A stretch of 64,000 nucleotides of DNA from Planctomycetota bacterium (lineage in GTDB: Bacteria > Planctomycetota > Planctomycetia > Pirellulales > Pirellulaceae), in the NCBI GenBank assembly GCA_014381825.1, contig JACNKX010000039.1, positions 106,387 through 170,386 on the forward strand, given 5' to 3'. A program made the translations under genes and the position numbers. A model generated the notes under the pieces. The model ran no database searches and was not told where the DNA came from. It was given only the letters and a program-made list of their open reading frames with translations. Below are positions 52,801-60,694 of the stretch, piece after piece. Position 1 is the stretch's first letter; the number at the start of each line of letters is the position of its first letter.

Positions 52801-53738
52801 AAGCTTATCGGCTCGCCATCTATGTGGACGGTGGAAAGTCGTAGCCCAGGATTAACTTGCACGATTAAACGGCGCAACGGCTGACGCAGTACATCAATGC
52901 GAAAGGTGGCTCGAAGTTCCAACCCGGTCGTTCCGATTCGGTAATCGTAGTTCGGTCGGACCTTCACCAGACGACCGCGACCCGCACCATCGAACGTCGG
53001 CACGATTCGAAGTTCCGTTTCGTTCGTCGCACCAAGCTCGATGCGCCACCGTATTATCTCGTCACCACTCTGATCTGTCGCGGACGTTTCGTCCATTCGA
53101 CTCACCAGACCGTCGGCACATTCCGGCGCGATGCCCGAAGGCAACATGAGAAGAAACTCGCTTGCCGTCGCTTCAGGCAGCGAAATGTGATATCGCTGCT
53201 CAGACCCGGAGCCACTCATACTACGAAGCGACCACGGAAACAAGAGCGTATCGGATCGTGCGACAAAGACGCCAACGTCGCCCGACGTCAACAGGCCGGC
53301 TTCTGCGCGGACATCGGGATTACTCTTCCAACGAAATGCCTCCGTCGCCAAGCCAAGTGGCGACAGCGATAAATAGGCTAACTCGGAGTGAGGGTGGATG
53401 ACATCAAGTTCTGCCGAACCATTGATGAGCTGTCCGTTCTCCAGCCTCGCCGTATAGCGAGCCCGAACAATTTTCGGTTTGGCCGGTCCATACAACGCGC
53501 GATACTTGGCGTTCAGTTCAGCGACTGTCTTTTCAAATTCATCGCGTTCAATGGGCAGCAATTCGCCGCCAACTTCGTCGATCCGCCCTTCTGGAACTGA
53601 GATCCGCTGCCATTTCAGAACGCGAAGTAAGTTCTCCTGAGCCTGCAACCTCACAACGTTCGCAAGCCCCAGATTCAGCAAGCAAAGGGCAATAACAACG
53701 AGCACGATTCGCCGTCGATTGGAACCAAGCGACATCAT
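46821..53738 (-). CDS. giant membrane-anchored protein (2305 aa), unknown family
   Basis: Starts at ATG 53738, overlapping the previous stop by four bases (ATGA). It begins with a signal/anchor segment (residues 10-30). A long extracytoplasmic, beta-rich part reaches about residue 1140, then a block of hydrophobic segments (about 1143-1215). A second signal-like segment (about 1240-1257, ending QRASAQ) opens another beta-rich part that ends in two more membrane segments near the C-terminus. There are few Cys and no enzyme motif. The layout looks like two similar proteins fused head to tail. The first half parallels the 1126-residue upstream protein in order of segments and phrasing. Function is unknown; a role in envelope or surface structure is inference. 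Confidence 0.8.
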   Translation of the reverse strand: MMSLGSNRRRIVLVVIALCLLNLGLANVVRLQAQENLLRVLKWQRISVPEGRIDEVGGELLPIERDEFEKTVAELNAKYRALYGPAKPKIVRARYTARLENGQLINGSAELDVIHPHSELAYLSLSPLGLATEAFRWKSNPDVRAEAGLLTSGDVGVFVARSDTLLFPWSLRSMSGSGSEQRYHISLPEATASEFLLMLPSGIAPECADGLVSRMDETSATDQSGDEIIRWRIELGATNETELRIVPTFDGAGRGRLVKVRPNYDYRIGTTGLELRATFRIDVLRQPLRRLIVQVNPGLRLSTVHIDGEPISFVPNPAEPGQPNQFVLQPASSLLGGPHELIITSYSPIVLNKSWQLPRLSFVDVVWHQGTASLDVVEPLLIGQLEWSNSLLRSFEPLPSPTTGESRHFDLLTSEAACHVLLTRREPQLHAQTETTVTLTDSNVASQFAAQLSASGGAVFSFMLEHDAGWIVDSIESEPPQIDHVEILRGTRGLRREVFLSEPVTPAEPLKLIVKSHRRMPSSRALTGYEMRPVDFVDKITESRLVAVRAELPLQLDVFGDARLDRLTDALDSSQLVFHDGPDADRLRVVLRSEPPRYSGAIVADTLVDVNKIRQSFLFRCKPMSTLVGSLRIRFSPAPNGAMQWSAIGDGQGALVANKMDEAGREWEVKLRRPRDVPFEVRATLMHSAAPTYSEAPTSEDSAKERETIILASLPDAETQIGTVNVGTPDGSGFDLFQEGLTAIPKPVGKATDLPTLRATYRYAPAQNALLQLARHDSQADLPDAWLWNETVTSRVDKGGEVAHLMLLRIENVGAAGLTVDLPENVTLERVDVDGERIVTSQSQKALRIPLPPTRRFPIVRLHCKQDGPPLQNHFRGDLSLPQPRLQCLNKSWRVWIPPGYKSETSEAVHGLANSQFDSANGTDWEHRLFGFPILRRQGRPWNFSSLWSGTDAATTQAPLQSQTKSQVEHVLGAINSQLENAGDTGSTSLTWGVVIEQVLASAAGRPNAIRMYIDHEAMEAAAIAPTSFIPSQVDAAINALRLSDLVFVGDGNSIVLTTHTAQAAGEFGRCVAIGDRVFISNSIGASDSPRFVAAADWLDDLPSSPTPWNNGESNASFTSLVGWTNLRLNSEAEHATIVLYRAEMIDTFGWATLFAAVASGIWMGRRSFRALYVSIVVAIVVALLVPGDLVFVARSALQGLLAASVLVVLRRRVAVSAELPAQDDSLSFRIARRADSVTAGVLLALFVLAVASSQRASAQDQPPMVERSAANVFRVYDPVDQDGQPTGTHIYVSRTFFQSLELLKMTLGTQHFDAIVTEATYSLTTSDMPTATALPELIADYGLISLSEGPTAIRLPFVCDEVQLVEATLDELRVYPRWADDGKSLEIDIETVDRYSLRLKVRPVLASSADGTGFDLQIPKIPNSRLSITGNHAAMIEVQSAHGAVARTDDSIEANLGPIEHLAVQWPVSKMRDSSPAQFTTSQLIWVRAESEVIAVDTQFAFTVLSGNLTEVELQVDPRLQLLTTDSSAQVTETLTPDNSVRTIRYRFDQTHEANDIVTINPSFVMTDVDEGGMLTGPFIRTTSGLVDNPLLAVSSAPGIVASVMAEDDSPPVRPQDFSEVWGAMQLPTEAIQLPTNETNWSLSLKTIDAQVCATEETELRIGRQRADVAHVSTVQISEVAVLQLTIAVPEEMTVTGVKVLQDDVDIARRSSKSPDGMTTIFFTEPIQGQARVFLEGSLPVPPRGTFSFTGIGLTGSSTSEQLVTVLRRPDVLVQSSSNMASRLSTNEDDPHWDAGERVVGVYDMTGDSVSAMPPLALSIAPNRARFSGQLVTKLQGEDAVWSVTADLSLQVSQGVVDAVRVRLPRDLAKSLRLDPPLPFEVKDVPGQSEPTVIITPPAAIDKAFQVTLDAQLPTSPDGSISAPRIEVLDTAQVERLLVLPKQSGEQQIEWNIRGLEQPKSDGSGTTYRVRGRRMLAVVRDVNQSVGSPQLLLADVEVAWQIDASYAGVASYDLVPGDLTRCDVLLPEGVTLVQATVDDVPALVRYKDDSTATLELSAERLPQRISILFVGRALPFPTAARSLTLVAPSLRDLEPRKTLWSVRDPSREATSVPMLNHTMIDSVATRHLRVGVLQEILAYDSGPVPQHRAIDLEHWRERWQQRLNDTIANPRDANTSRLVSVVSLHDGMKWHPTANSRDDWTYCSIDGAAPSLTIIRRARDLSKDFARVARAFVICIAAWVTLKLLRRPGVRDIFSRWPHLPGVVIGLAWWLWLSPSAVGWLIAAAFLANSLRPAWRARPMLAVR

Positions 53739-56700
53739 GGCTCACCTTCGACTTGGGCAACCTGCAAGTGCGCCGGAGCAGTTGCCGTTGTGGCGCGCGA
53801 ACTTCCCTCCGGACGATGTGCGGATGCGGCGCTTGCCTGTGAATCAGGCGGCAAGTAGACGCTGCCCCGATGTGTAGCTGAGGTCATGGGGCGCCTACCA
53901 ATCAGCCTCTGCAAAACACACGCAACAATCGCCAGCCCTAGTCCGATCGCGCCTGCCTGGCCGAGGATCGCTGCGTGCTCGGGATATGTCACGGCGACGC
54001 CAATAAGCATTACACCAACGATGAAGAACACAGCCGGCCGTCGCAGCGAGGGAAGATAGATGAATGGCAGAACAACGACCAAGGCCGATCCAGACGTAAC
54101 GATCAAGAGCATCAAGCGACTGACCGTAACAAAGCCGATCGAATCGACAGATCCTGTGGAGCTGAACAGATACCGATTCGTGTCAAACGCGATCGGCTCT
54201 CGCGTTGTTGCGCCGACTAGTTCCTCGAGTGCTTCCTGTTCCAAACGACCACGTCGGCCCCAATACCATTGGTCCCGTTGCCAGACCAGTTCGGATGTCA
54301 ACGTCGCGGGCAGCCAAGCAAGATGCTGATTGCGTGGCAAAGCAATTTGCCAGTAGACTCGTTCTGCGCGTGCAGCGTCGATGATCTTCGGCAGCGCTAT
54401 TCCGAATCGCGAGCCATGTGTTTTCTCGTTGAAATAGGCCATCTCGATCCCAATCGTCCGACCGACTTGCTCTTCAGCAAGTGTAACGGTAAGCGACGAG
54501 TCTCCGTGATCAACAAGATCGATCGGCGGTTTCCCTTCGACTAACACTCGCAACTCAGCAAGTTGAGCGGTCGGCGGTAGCTGGATCTGGAAGGATGGCT
54601 GATCGCTCTGCAACTGGAAGCAAACGCGATCACGTTGATCATCAACCGACAGTAATGACTGAATCCAGACTCGCCGCACGGTGGTGCTTCCGTTCGTGCG
54701 ACTCTCGACTATGGATGTCTGCACCAGCGCCGCATCGGTGACTCCCATCGATTGAACTCGCAATTCCTGCCTACCGTTTCCGGGCGGTGCGGCATCGGTT
54801 TGCAACGTCCACAGTTCGTCCGTAAGTGTGATCGCCATTCTTTCGTCGGACCGCACTGTCAGTGTGTTCGTGACATTCTCCGTCGCCTCGACTCCCACAG
54901 GTTGCACTAACGGAATCCGCACCCCATCTGCACTTACGAGGTCTGTAAGCGGTATCTCAAATTCTAAATCGACCTGAATATCACCAATCACCGGCGTTGC
55001 CAACGTGACGATTGCCGCTGCGACTTGAGTCTCCTCACTGCCCACTGTGTCGACGTCTGCCGACGCATCAACAGCAGCGAGTGAAGGTGTCGCTGGAACA
55101 GTTAATAATTGTTCTTCGTTCGTTACCCGCAACGTGCCGGAGTCGAGCACATTCCCTGGGATTGCGAGTTCCACTTCTTTGATCGGCTCATAGGCAACGG
55201 TGACAGAGAATGATTGACGAACTTGCACTGTCGCGCCATCCAACGTGACGTCCGACGCCACGGCAACGCTGGTCTCACGTGGACGAATACGTCGGCGAGC
55301 CGCAAACAACGCCGGTTCGTCGCTGTCGGTCGACAACTCTTCGCGAAATCGCAGTGGCGAGGCAGCTCGCTCTGGTACTTCTACGCTAGGCGGACGCGTT
55401 TCCTGAGTCAGCCACTTTACGGTCGCAACGTCTGTCGTTAACTCGACGTTGTCGTGCGCAATTACGATCACCGATGCGTTCGGCAATGGTGCCGGATCGT
55501 CAGGACGAGGCAGCTCGAAGCTCACATCGGTCGCATCGATATCGATATCACGTTTCGCGCGAACATGGAACTCGAACTCCGTCGCATCGGCAGCGATCGG
55601 CAAAGTCAACGTTCCTTCATTGAATGTGAACGGTTTGGCAAGAGAATCTACGGGCGTAACAGCATCAATTGTCCAATCCGACATCTTGAAACTGAGCGCC
55701 TCGACCTTCGCCCCATTCGTGGCATAGGTGATGTACGCATCGAGTTGAACGTGGTCGCTCGCCACGTCGACAACGTACGTGGCTTCCAGCGACACGGGCG
55801 TCTGCTTGGGACGCAACTCAAGCCCTAGCGAATACGGCTGCCGGTCGTAAATAAATCTCGCGACAACTGGCTTCTGGCCAGTGGTGTCTTCAGGGACAGC
55901 GACGCGCTGGACGAACTGACCGATTTGCCACGTCGGCAACCAGCTGCCATCGAGCGTCACATCGACTGAACCCCATTCGCGAACGGAGTCCTGTACGCTG
56001 AAACCCGAAAGCTGAAGTAGACGCCGTTGCTTGTCGACGGTGACTGGCGGAAATTCCGCCTCGATGTGAACGTCAATTAACTTTTGCGTGGCCCCGGCAA
56101 GTCGTTTGACGAGTACGTGCTGCGGTTCGTTCTCATCGGCTGATGGCAGTCGCGAGATCTGAAATTCCGCATCACTGTGAGAGGTCAATTTCATCCCTTC
56201 GGGCAGTTGGACGATGAACGAGTCAATTGGTTCCGATCGGCTGCGCACTTTCAGTTGCGCTTCGCTCCAAATGTGGTTGCCATGCACATGCACGGCTGTC
56301 GCAGAAGTTGCTTCCAACGCATGTGGTGCAGCTTGCCCCACTTGTTGCCAAACAATATCGATCTCACCGCCACCGCCTGCGACCGTGATGATGGTTTCGC
56401 CGTTTTTTGATTCCGACGACACGTTGCTTCGGCCATTCGGGCTAGACGCCTCGATCTTGTCTTCCGCGACGCTCAACCGCATCGTCGTCGCCATATTCGG
56501 CAATACGAGGTCGAGTGATGCCTGCGCACCTGACCGACGAACAGGAACTTTTATAGGAACACGGATCGTGTGATTGGTATCGGGCGCTGCGCGGAGCCAG
56601 CACAGGTAGGAAGAGTCGTCCCGAGTGACATAAATCTCACCCTCTTCGTCGTGTTCGATGGCGCCAACGTCCACGAAGGAATCATCCATCCGCAAAGGAA

Positions 56701-57115
56701 TCGCCGTCCACGTCGCCTCTTCAACTCCGGCGCGAGGTGTCAATCGGACACGATAAACCGCTTGCAGACTAGCGAAGTTCTGTTCAGGATCAACGCGTCC
56801 GTCGACTTCAATCGATCCGGTAAAGACGGCCTTCGGCAGCGCCGCCAACTGTTCTTTGATCCGGCTCTCCAGTGCCAGCAACTCGCGAAAGACCTCCAAA
56901 GTGAAACCCGGAATGGCGACCAACTTACCGTTCTCATCCTCGAGGCGAATCTTCAGATCCGACTCACGAATTATGTCGCCCGATTCCGCACGCGGTTGCG
57001 GGGAGTTGTCGCTGGCTCCCGGTTGCGCGTACAGCGAACCGCACGTCCAAAAGACGCAGGCGAACACCAGCGACAAAGGTGGGACGAAAGGAGCTTGCAC
57101 AGCGAGGCACTTCAT
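53735..57115 (-). CDS. large exported membrane protein (1126 aa), unknown family
   Basis: It has a signal peptide (residues 1-31), an Arg/Glu-rich helical stretch (EVFRELLALESRIKEQLAALP), and then about 900 residues of beta-sandwich-like sequence with phrases such as IRVPIKVPVRRSGAQASLDLVLPNMATTMRLSV. C-terminal membrane segments follow (about residues 1010-1085) and a polar tail. No catalytic motif or known domain is recognised. It is the first gene of an operon with the 2305-residue and STN-like proteins. Composition and layout resemble the first half of the 2305-residue protein, suggesting common ancestry. ATG 57115 has no strong ribosome binding site. Confidence 0.8.
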   Translation of the reverse strand: MKCLAVQAPFVPPLSLVFACVFWTCGSLYAQPGASDNSPQPRAESGDIIRESDLKIRLEDENGKLVAIPGFTLEVFRELLALESRIKEQLAALPKAVFTGSIEVDGRVDPEQNFASLQAVYRVRLTPRAGVEEATWTAIPLRMDDSFVDVGAIEHDEEGEIYVTRDDSSYLCWLRAAPDTNHTIRVPIKVPVRRSGAQASLDLVLPNMATTMRLSVAEDKIEASSPNGRSNVSSESKNGETIITVAGGGGEIDIVWQQVGQAAPHALEATSATAVHVHGNHIWSEAQLKVRSRSEPIDSFIVQLPEGMKLTSHSDAEFQISRLPSADENEPQHVLVKRLAGATQKLIDVHIEAEFPPVTVDKQRRLLQLSGFSVQDSVREWGSVDVTLDGSWLPTWQIGQFVQRVAVPEDTTGQKPVVARFIYDRQPYSLGLELRPKQTPVSLEATYVVDVASDHVQLDAYITYATNGAKVEALSFKMSDWTIDAVTPVDSLAKPFTFNEGTLTLPIAADATEFEFHVRAKRDIDIDATDVSFELPRPDDPAPLPNASVIVIAHDNVELTTDVATVKWLTQETRPPSVEVPERAASPLRFREELSTDSDEPALFAARRRIRPRETSVAVASDVTLDGATVQVRQSFSVTVAYEPIKEVELAIPGNVLDSGTLRVTNEEQLLTVPATPSLAAVDASADVDTVGSEETQVAAAIVTLATPVIGDIQVDLEFEIPLTDLVSADGVRIPLVQPVGVEATENVTNTLTVRSDERMAITLTDELWTLQTDAAPPGNGRQELRVQSMGVTDAALVQTSIVESRTNGSTTVRRVWIQSLLSVDDQRDRVCFQLQSDQPSFQIQLPPTAQLAELRVLVEGKPPIDLVDHGDSSLTVTLAEEQVGRTIGIEMAYFNEKTHGSRFGIALPKIIDAARAERVYWQIALPRNQHLAWLPATLTSELVWQRDQWYWGRRGRLEQEALEELVGATTREPIAFDTNRYLFSSTGSVDSIGFVTVSRLMLLIVTSGSALVVVLPFIYLPSLRRPAVFFIVGVMLIGVAVTYPEHAAILGQAGAIGLGLAIVACVLQRLIGRRPMTSATHRGSVYLPPDSQASAASAHRPEGSSRATTATAPAHLQVAQVEGEP

Positions 57116-57244
57116 GAGGGCGGCATCCGCGCCGCGAAGAAAACATCCCAGTTACAGAAGAGAAGAATGCAACTACTAATATACTCTCGCCAATCAGCAT
57201 ATCAAAGCAATGATGAACTCTTTGAGTAGAAAAAACCGGCGAAA

Positions 57245-58057
57245 TCAAGGGAAATCAGCTGGGGCACTGTTGCCTGTAGCCTCCCGTTTCAAGATCCCAA
57301 TCAGCGCCGAATGCAGCGTCTTGGAACTTGCAGCCGCAAAACGCGGCCGCGACAGATCAAACGGCTCACCAGCGACCCCAGACACAGAACCCCCGGCCTC
57401 CTGGACCAGTAGCAATCCCGCGGCAACATCCCAAACTTTCACGCTCGTCGCCCAATACGCATCAAGGCGGCCTGCGGCGAGATACGCAAGATTCAACGCT
57501 GCAGAGCCCAATCGCCGCAACGCTTGACACTCGACGAGTACATCAAGAAACCGGTTGATTTCTTCAGCGTCACGTGACACTCCGGCAGAAAAGCTTGCCG
57601 CAACAAGGGCTGTACGCAGCGAGTCACAACCGCTGACCTCAATCTTGGCACCATTAAGGAACGCTCCCTCACCTCGCACGGCGGAAAAACACTCGTCCGC
57701 GATTGGGTCGTAGACGACCCCAGCTTGAAGTTCACCACGCTGTTCGAGAGCAACGGAGACCGAATAGGCAGGTAACTGATGTACATAATTAACGGTCCCG
57801 TCGAGCGGATCAACGATCCAGCGGAACTCAGACTCGCGCTGCGCGATCGCGATTGGATTCCCCTCTTCTCCCAAGAAATCATGATCGGGGAACGCACTAT
57901 GAACGATCTCGTAAATGGCTTTCTGAGACGCAAGGTCTGCCTCACTTACTAAGTCCTTGGGAGCTTTTTCGCGGGGGTTTATACGTCCCTGCCAATCCAG
58001 AAGAATCGCTCCCCCTCGTCGAGCGGCCTGCTCACAAACCGTGATATAATCTTGCAT
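57245..58057 (-). CDS. inositol monophosphatase-family phosphatase
   Basis: The 270-residue product has the three family motifs: GEEGNPIA near residue 64, IVDPLDGTVNYVH near 80, and VKVWDVAAGLLLVQEAGGSV near 205, which hold the metal ligands. It hydrolyses a phosphate monoester; histidinol phosphatase, SuhB or fructose-bisphosphatase-like activities are all possible. No neighbour settles the choice. It is divergent from the hypothetical gene at 58389. Confidence 0.93.
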   Translation of the reverse strand: MQDYITVCEQAARRGGAILLDWQGRINPREKAPKDLVSEADLASQKAIYEIVHSAFPDHDFLGEEGNPIAIAQRESEFRWIVDPLDGTVNYVHQLPAYSVSVALEQRGELQAGVVYDPIADECFSAVRGEGAFLNGAKIEVSGCDSLRTALVAASFSAGVSRDAEEINRFLDVLVECQALRRLGSAALNLAYLAAGRLDAYWATSVKVWDVAAGLLLVQEAGGSVSGVAGEPFDLSRPRFAAASSKTLHSALIGILKREATGNSAPADFP

Positions 58058-58388
58058 TACGGAGTTCCATTCACCTCAGTTGACGCGTGGCTTAAAATAG
58101 CCGGCGAGGAAAGTCTTGTGGCGAGAATTGTAGAATCTCCGTTTTTCTAAGGAAAGTATGGACACGTCCACCAATCTTGTTATCATCGAAAGAAGTATTT
58201 AGCCCCCAACGAGAGGTCGTTCCCCCAGCAAAGACTTGCCTATTAGGTTTTGATTGATTTATACCTAGTTGGCGATTCGGCCTCTTCTCTGTTCCGGCCC
58301 CGCCGTTTCGTTTTTCGTGACGGCGGGGTTTTTTCGTACTGAGTTGCGACTTGGAAACAAGATATTCGTCAGCACGGAGCACCACGGC
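58058..58388 (+). promoter_or_regulatory. leader-like region with a short ORF and intrinsic terminator
   Basis: The forward stretch before the hypothetical gene holds a 14-residue ORF (58158-58202, MDTSTNLVIIERSI) preceded by AAGGAA, then a terminator (58298-58334), then the coding start at 58389. This order suggests an attenuated leader or a separate small RNA. No riboswitch class was recognised. Confidence 0.4.
58298..58334 (+). terminator. intrinsic terminator upstream of the hypothetical gene
   Basis: CCCCGCCGT (58298-58306) and ACGGCGGGG (58320-58328), a perfect 9-bp GC-rich stem, are followed by six T's. No forward gene ends just upstream, so it ends a leader or small RNA. Confidence 0.85.
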
Positions 58389-59033
58389 ATGTGGCATCTC
58401 GACGGAACGAAGGCACGCCTAGAATCACCGCAGCTAAGTTGCGAGTTGAATCTCGCTTCGCCAGCGGATGGGGCGACTCAGCTAAAGGTCGACCTTGAAT
58501 CAACGCGACCATTCAGCTGGAGTGAGGCGAAACTCATGCAGTTGATCCTACCGAGCGATGAGCCAAGACTCGAGGATGCCTATGTTCGCGGCAACGATCT
58601 CGTCGCAACGTACGACGAGTCGACGGACCACGCATGTCGGACTCAGGTCTATTGGCGATTCGAGTGCGACGACGAACACGTTGGCATCCAGTTAATCATC
58701 TCTGCGCAAACGTCACGACTCGATGCAGTTCCCGGCATGGTGGTCGCCAGTCAGGTTTCTAGCCCGGCCAGCCAGATCGACGACGGTGCGATGGTTGCCT
58801 CCTTACCGGACGGCGACGTTTCGTATGCCGAACTCACTGACAGATCGAACATCGAATCGACGACGTTTCGAGACTCACAAATCACGTACCAGCTGTTTCC
58901 TGGTTCGTTGGAGAAGGGAGTGATTCGGCGGGCCCGAATTCTGTGCTGCTTCCTTCCCAACTCGTCAGCAGAGCGGACCGCTCGAATGCTTCGCGACAGC
59001 TTCGCTCGATCGGCTCCGCCGCTCACGACGTGA
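58389..59033 (+). CDS. hypothetical protein, 214 aa
   Basis: ATG 58389 with GGAG nine bases upstream starts MWHLDGTKARLESPQLSCEL. A frame from TTG 58269 would run across a strong terminator and is rejected. The product has no signal peptide or membrane segment. It is beta-rich with many acidic residues (RFECDDEHVGIQLIISAQTS, SYAELTDRSNIESTTFRDSQ), and its C-terminus ends RMLRDSFARSAPPLTT. I do not recognise the family. Confidence 0.65.
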   Translation: MWHLDGTKARLESPQLSCELNLASPADGATQLKVDLESTRPFSWSEAKLMQLILPSDEPRLEDAYVRGNDLVATYDESTDHACRTQVYWRFECDDEHVGIQLIISAQTSRLDAVPGMVVASQVSSPASQIDDGAMVASLPDGDVSYAELTDRSNIESTTFRDSQITYQLFPGSLEKGVIRRARILCCFLPNSSAERTARMLRDSFARSAPPLTT

Positions 59034-59069
59034 ACGACACCTTCGCGTGTAGAACTCCAGCGATCTCGT

Positions 59070-59091
59070 CATATTGTCGGCAAACAATATG
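59070..59091. repeat. short inverted repeat between convergent genes
   Basis: CATATTGT and ACAATATG form a perfect 8-bp pair with a six-base loop, between the convergent hypothetical and DUF1501 genes. It is AT-rich with no T tract; its function is unclear. Confidence 0.4.
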
Positions 59092-59190
59092 GGGTGAGCA
59101 TACCAACTAGTCATCGCGAGTTATTCAAATCGTCGGAGCGTGGTTAAAAGCACGTTGACACGGGCAACTCGCGGCAAGCATCACGCCTGG

Positions 59191-60669
59191 CTAGGCGAGT
59201 AAAGGCTGAATAACTTTTCCGCCCTGATCGGTCAGTCGCACTTCCAGTCCTTTGAACTTGTGTGTGAACCGCAAATGATCAAAGCCGAACAGCTTCATGA
59301 TCGTGGCGTGAAAATCGTTGACATGAACGGGATCTTTCACGGGAGCCCAGCCGATCTCGTCGGTTTGCCCATAGACTTGCCCACCTTTGATTCCGCCGCC
59401 CGCCATGAGCAAGCTGTATGCGGATGGATGATGATCGCGACCGACTGTCGTGTTCTGTCTGCCCGCTCGGTTCTCCCACAATGGCGTGCGGCCGAACTCG
59501 CCCGCAAATATGATCAGTGTCGAATCGAGCAGTCCTCGCTGTTTGAGATCTTTGATCAACGCAGCGATCGGTTGATCCGCCATCGTCGCGTTGTAGCCTA
59601 GCTCCTGGTCGATGTTGCTGTGATGATCCCAGGAAGCGTGAACCAACGTGACGAACCTAACGCCTCGTTCAATCATCCGCCGTGCGAGGACGCAGTTGGT
59701 CGCGAACTGTTTGTAAACATTGGGACCACCGCCTCGGAAGTTAAATTTCTCCGGCTCCTTTCGTGTCACGCCGTACGCATCCAAAGTCTCTTCCGTCTCG
59801 CTGGACAAATCGATCAGCTCCGGTGCCGCAGCCTGCATCCGAAACGCTAATTCATACGAAGCGATGCGGCTCGCGATTTCCGGATCTTGAACGTTCTCCA
59901 ATCGTTCGCGATTTAGCTTACTGAGCGTCGCTAAGCCTTGTTGCTGTACCTCTCGGTCGATACCAGGAGGGTTATTCAAGTTCAAAACAGGTTCGCCTTC
60001 GCTCCGGAAGACGACTCCTTCATACGTCGACGGTAGAAATCCGCTCGACCAATTTGAAACACCGCCGCTGCTGCCGCGGCCCGCGGTGAGGACAACGTAG
60101 CCAGGAAGGTTGTTAGCTTCGCTGCCGAGCCCATAGTTCAACCACGAGCCCATGCTAGGCCGTCCGAATCGAGGAACACCGCTGCACAACATCAGTTGCG
60201 CTGGATGATGATTGAACGCGTCCGTGTGCATGGATCGGACCAAACACAGATCATCCGCACAACTGCCAAGGTGAGGTAGAAAGTCCGACAGCTCCATACC
60301 GCACTCGCCGTGCTTGCTGAACTCCCGGGCACTGCCCGCCAAGACGGCGGTCTCTTTCTTGACGAACGCGAAACGAACATTCTCGATCAACGACGCCGGA
60401 GGTTTTTCACCGTGCAACTCGCGCAGCTTCGGCTTTGGATCGAACAGGTCGACGTGGCTCGGAGCACCCGCCGGCAAGATAAAAATACACTGCTTCGCTT
60501 TCGCCGGCAGTGGTGCAGATTTGGGAGCCAGCGGATTGGTAGACGAATCGTCGCCCAGCAGTCCGTCCTGATGCAACAATGAGGCAAAAGCTGCGGCACC
60601 GAGCCCCGAGGCACTCGAGGTGAGAAATTGTCGGCGTGTTTGAGCCAGCATGGCCTCATCGAAACGCAT
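59191..60669 (-). CDS. DUF1501 protein (partner of the PSCyt/PSD protein)
   Basis: The 492-residue product has a twin-arginine signal (TRRQFLTSSASGLGAAAFASLL). The DUF1501 core follows: CIFILPAGAPSHVDLFDPKPKL, MHTDAFNHHPAQLMLCSG, TLVHASWDHHSNID, and FAGEFGRTPLWENRAGRQNTTVGRDHHP. The family lies in the alkaline phosphatase/sulfatase superfamily. It follows the PSCyt/PSD gene with a 25-base gap, the standard planctomycete pairing. The function of the pair is not known; a role in degrading complex carbon is often suggested. ATG 60669 was kept; ATG 60651 is a possible alternative. Confidence 0.92.
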   Translation of the reverse strand: MRFDEAMLAQTRRQFLTSSASGLGAAAFASLLHQDGLLGDDSSTNPLAPKSAPLPAKAKQCIFILPAGAPSHVDLFDPKPKLRELHGEKPPASLIENVRFAFVKKETAVLAGSAREFSKHGECGMELSDFLPHLGSCADDLCLVRSMHTDAFNHHPAQLMLCSGVPRFGRPSMGSWLNYGLGSEANNLPGYVVLTAGRGSSGGVSNWSSGFLPSTYEGVVFRSEGEPVLNLNNPPGIDREVQQQGLATLSKLNRERLENVQDPEIASRIASYELAFRMQAAAPELIDLSSETEETLDAYGVTRKEPEKFNFRGGGPNVYKQFATNCVLARRMIERGVRFVTLVHASWDHHSNIDQELGYNATMADQPIAALIKDLKQRGLLDSTLIIFAGEFGRTPLWENRAGRQNTTVGRDHHPSAYSLLMAGGGIKGGQVYGQTDEIGWAPVKDPVHVNDFHATIMKLFGFDHLRFTHKFKGLEVRLTDQGGKVIQPLLA

Positions 60670-60694
60670 TTGTTAACTCACAGTTTCTAAAGAA

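Noticed and set aside
58269..58388. N-terminal extension of the hypothetical gene from TTG
   Set aside because: It would translate through a strong intrinsic terminator; ATG 58389 has a proper ribosome binding site.
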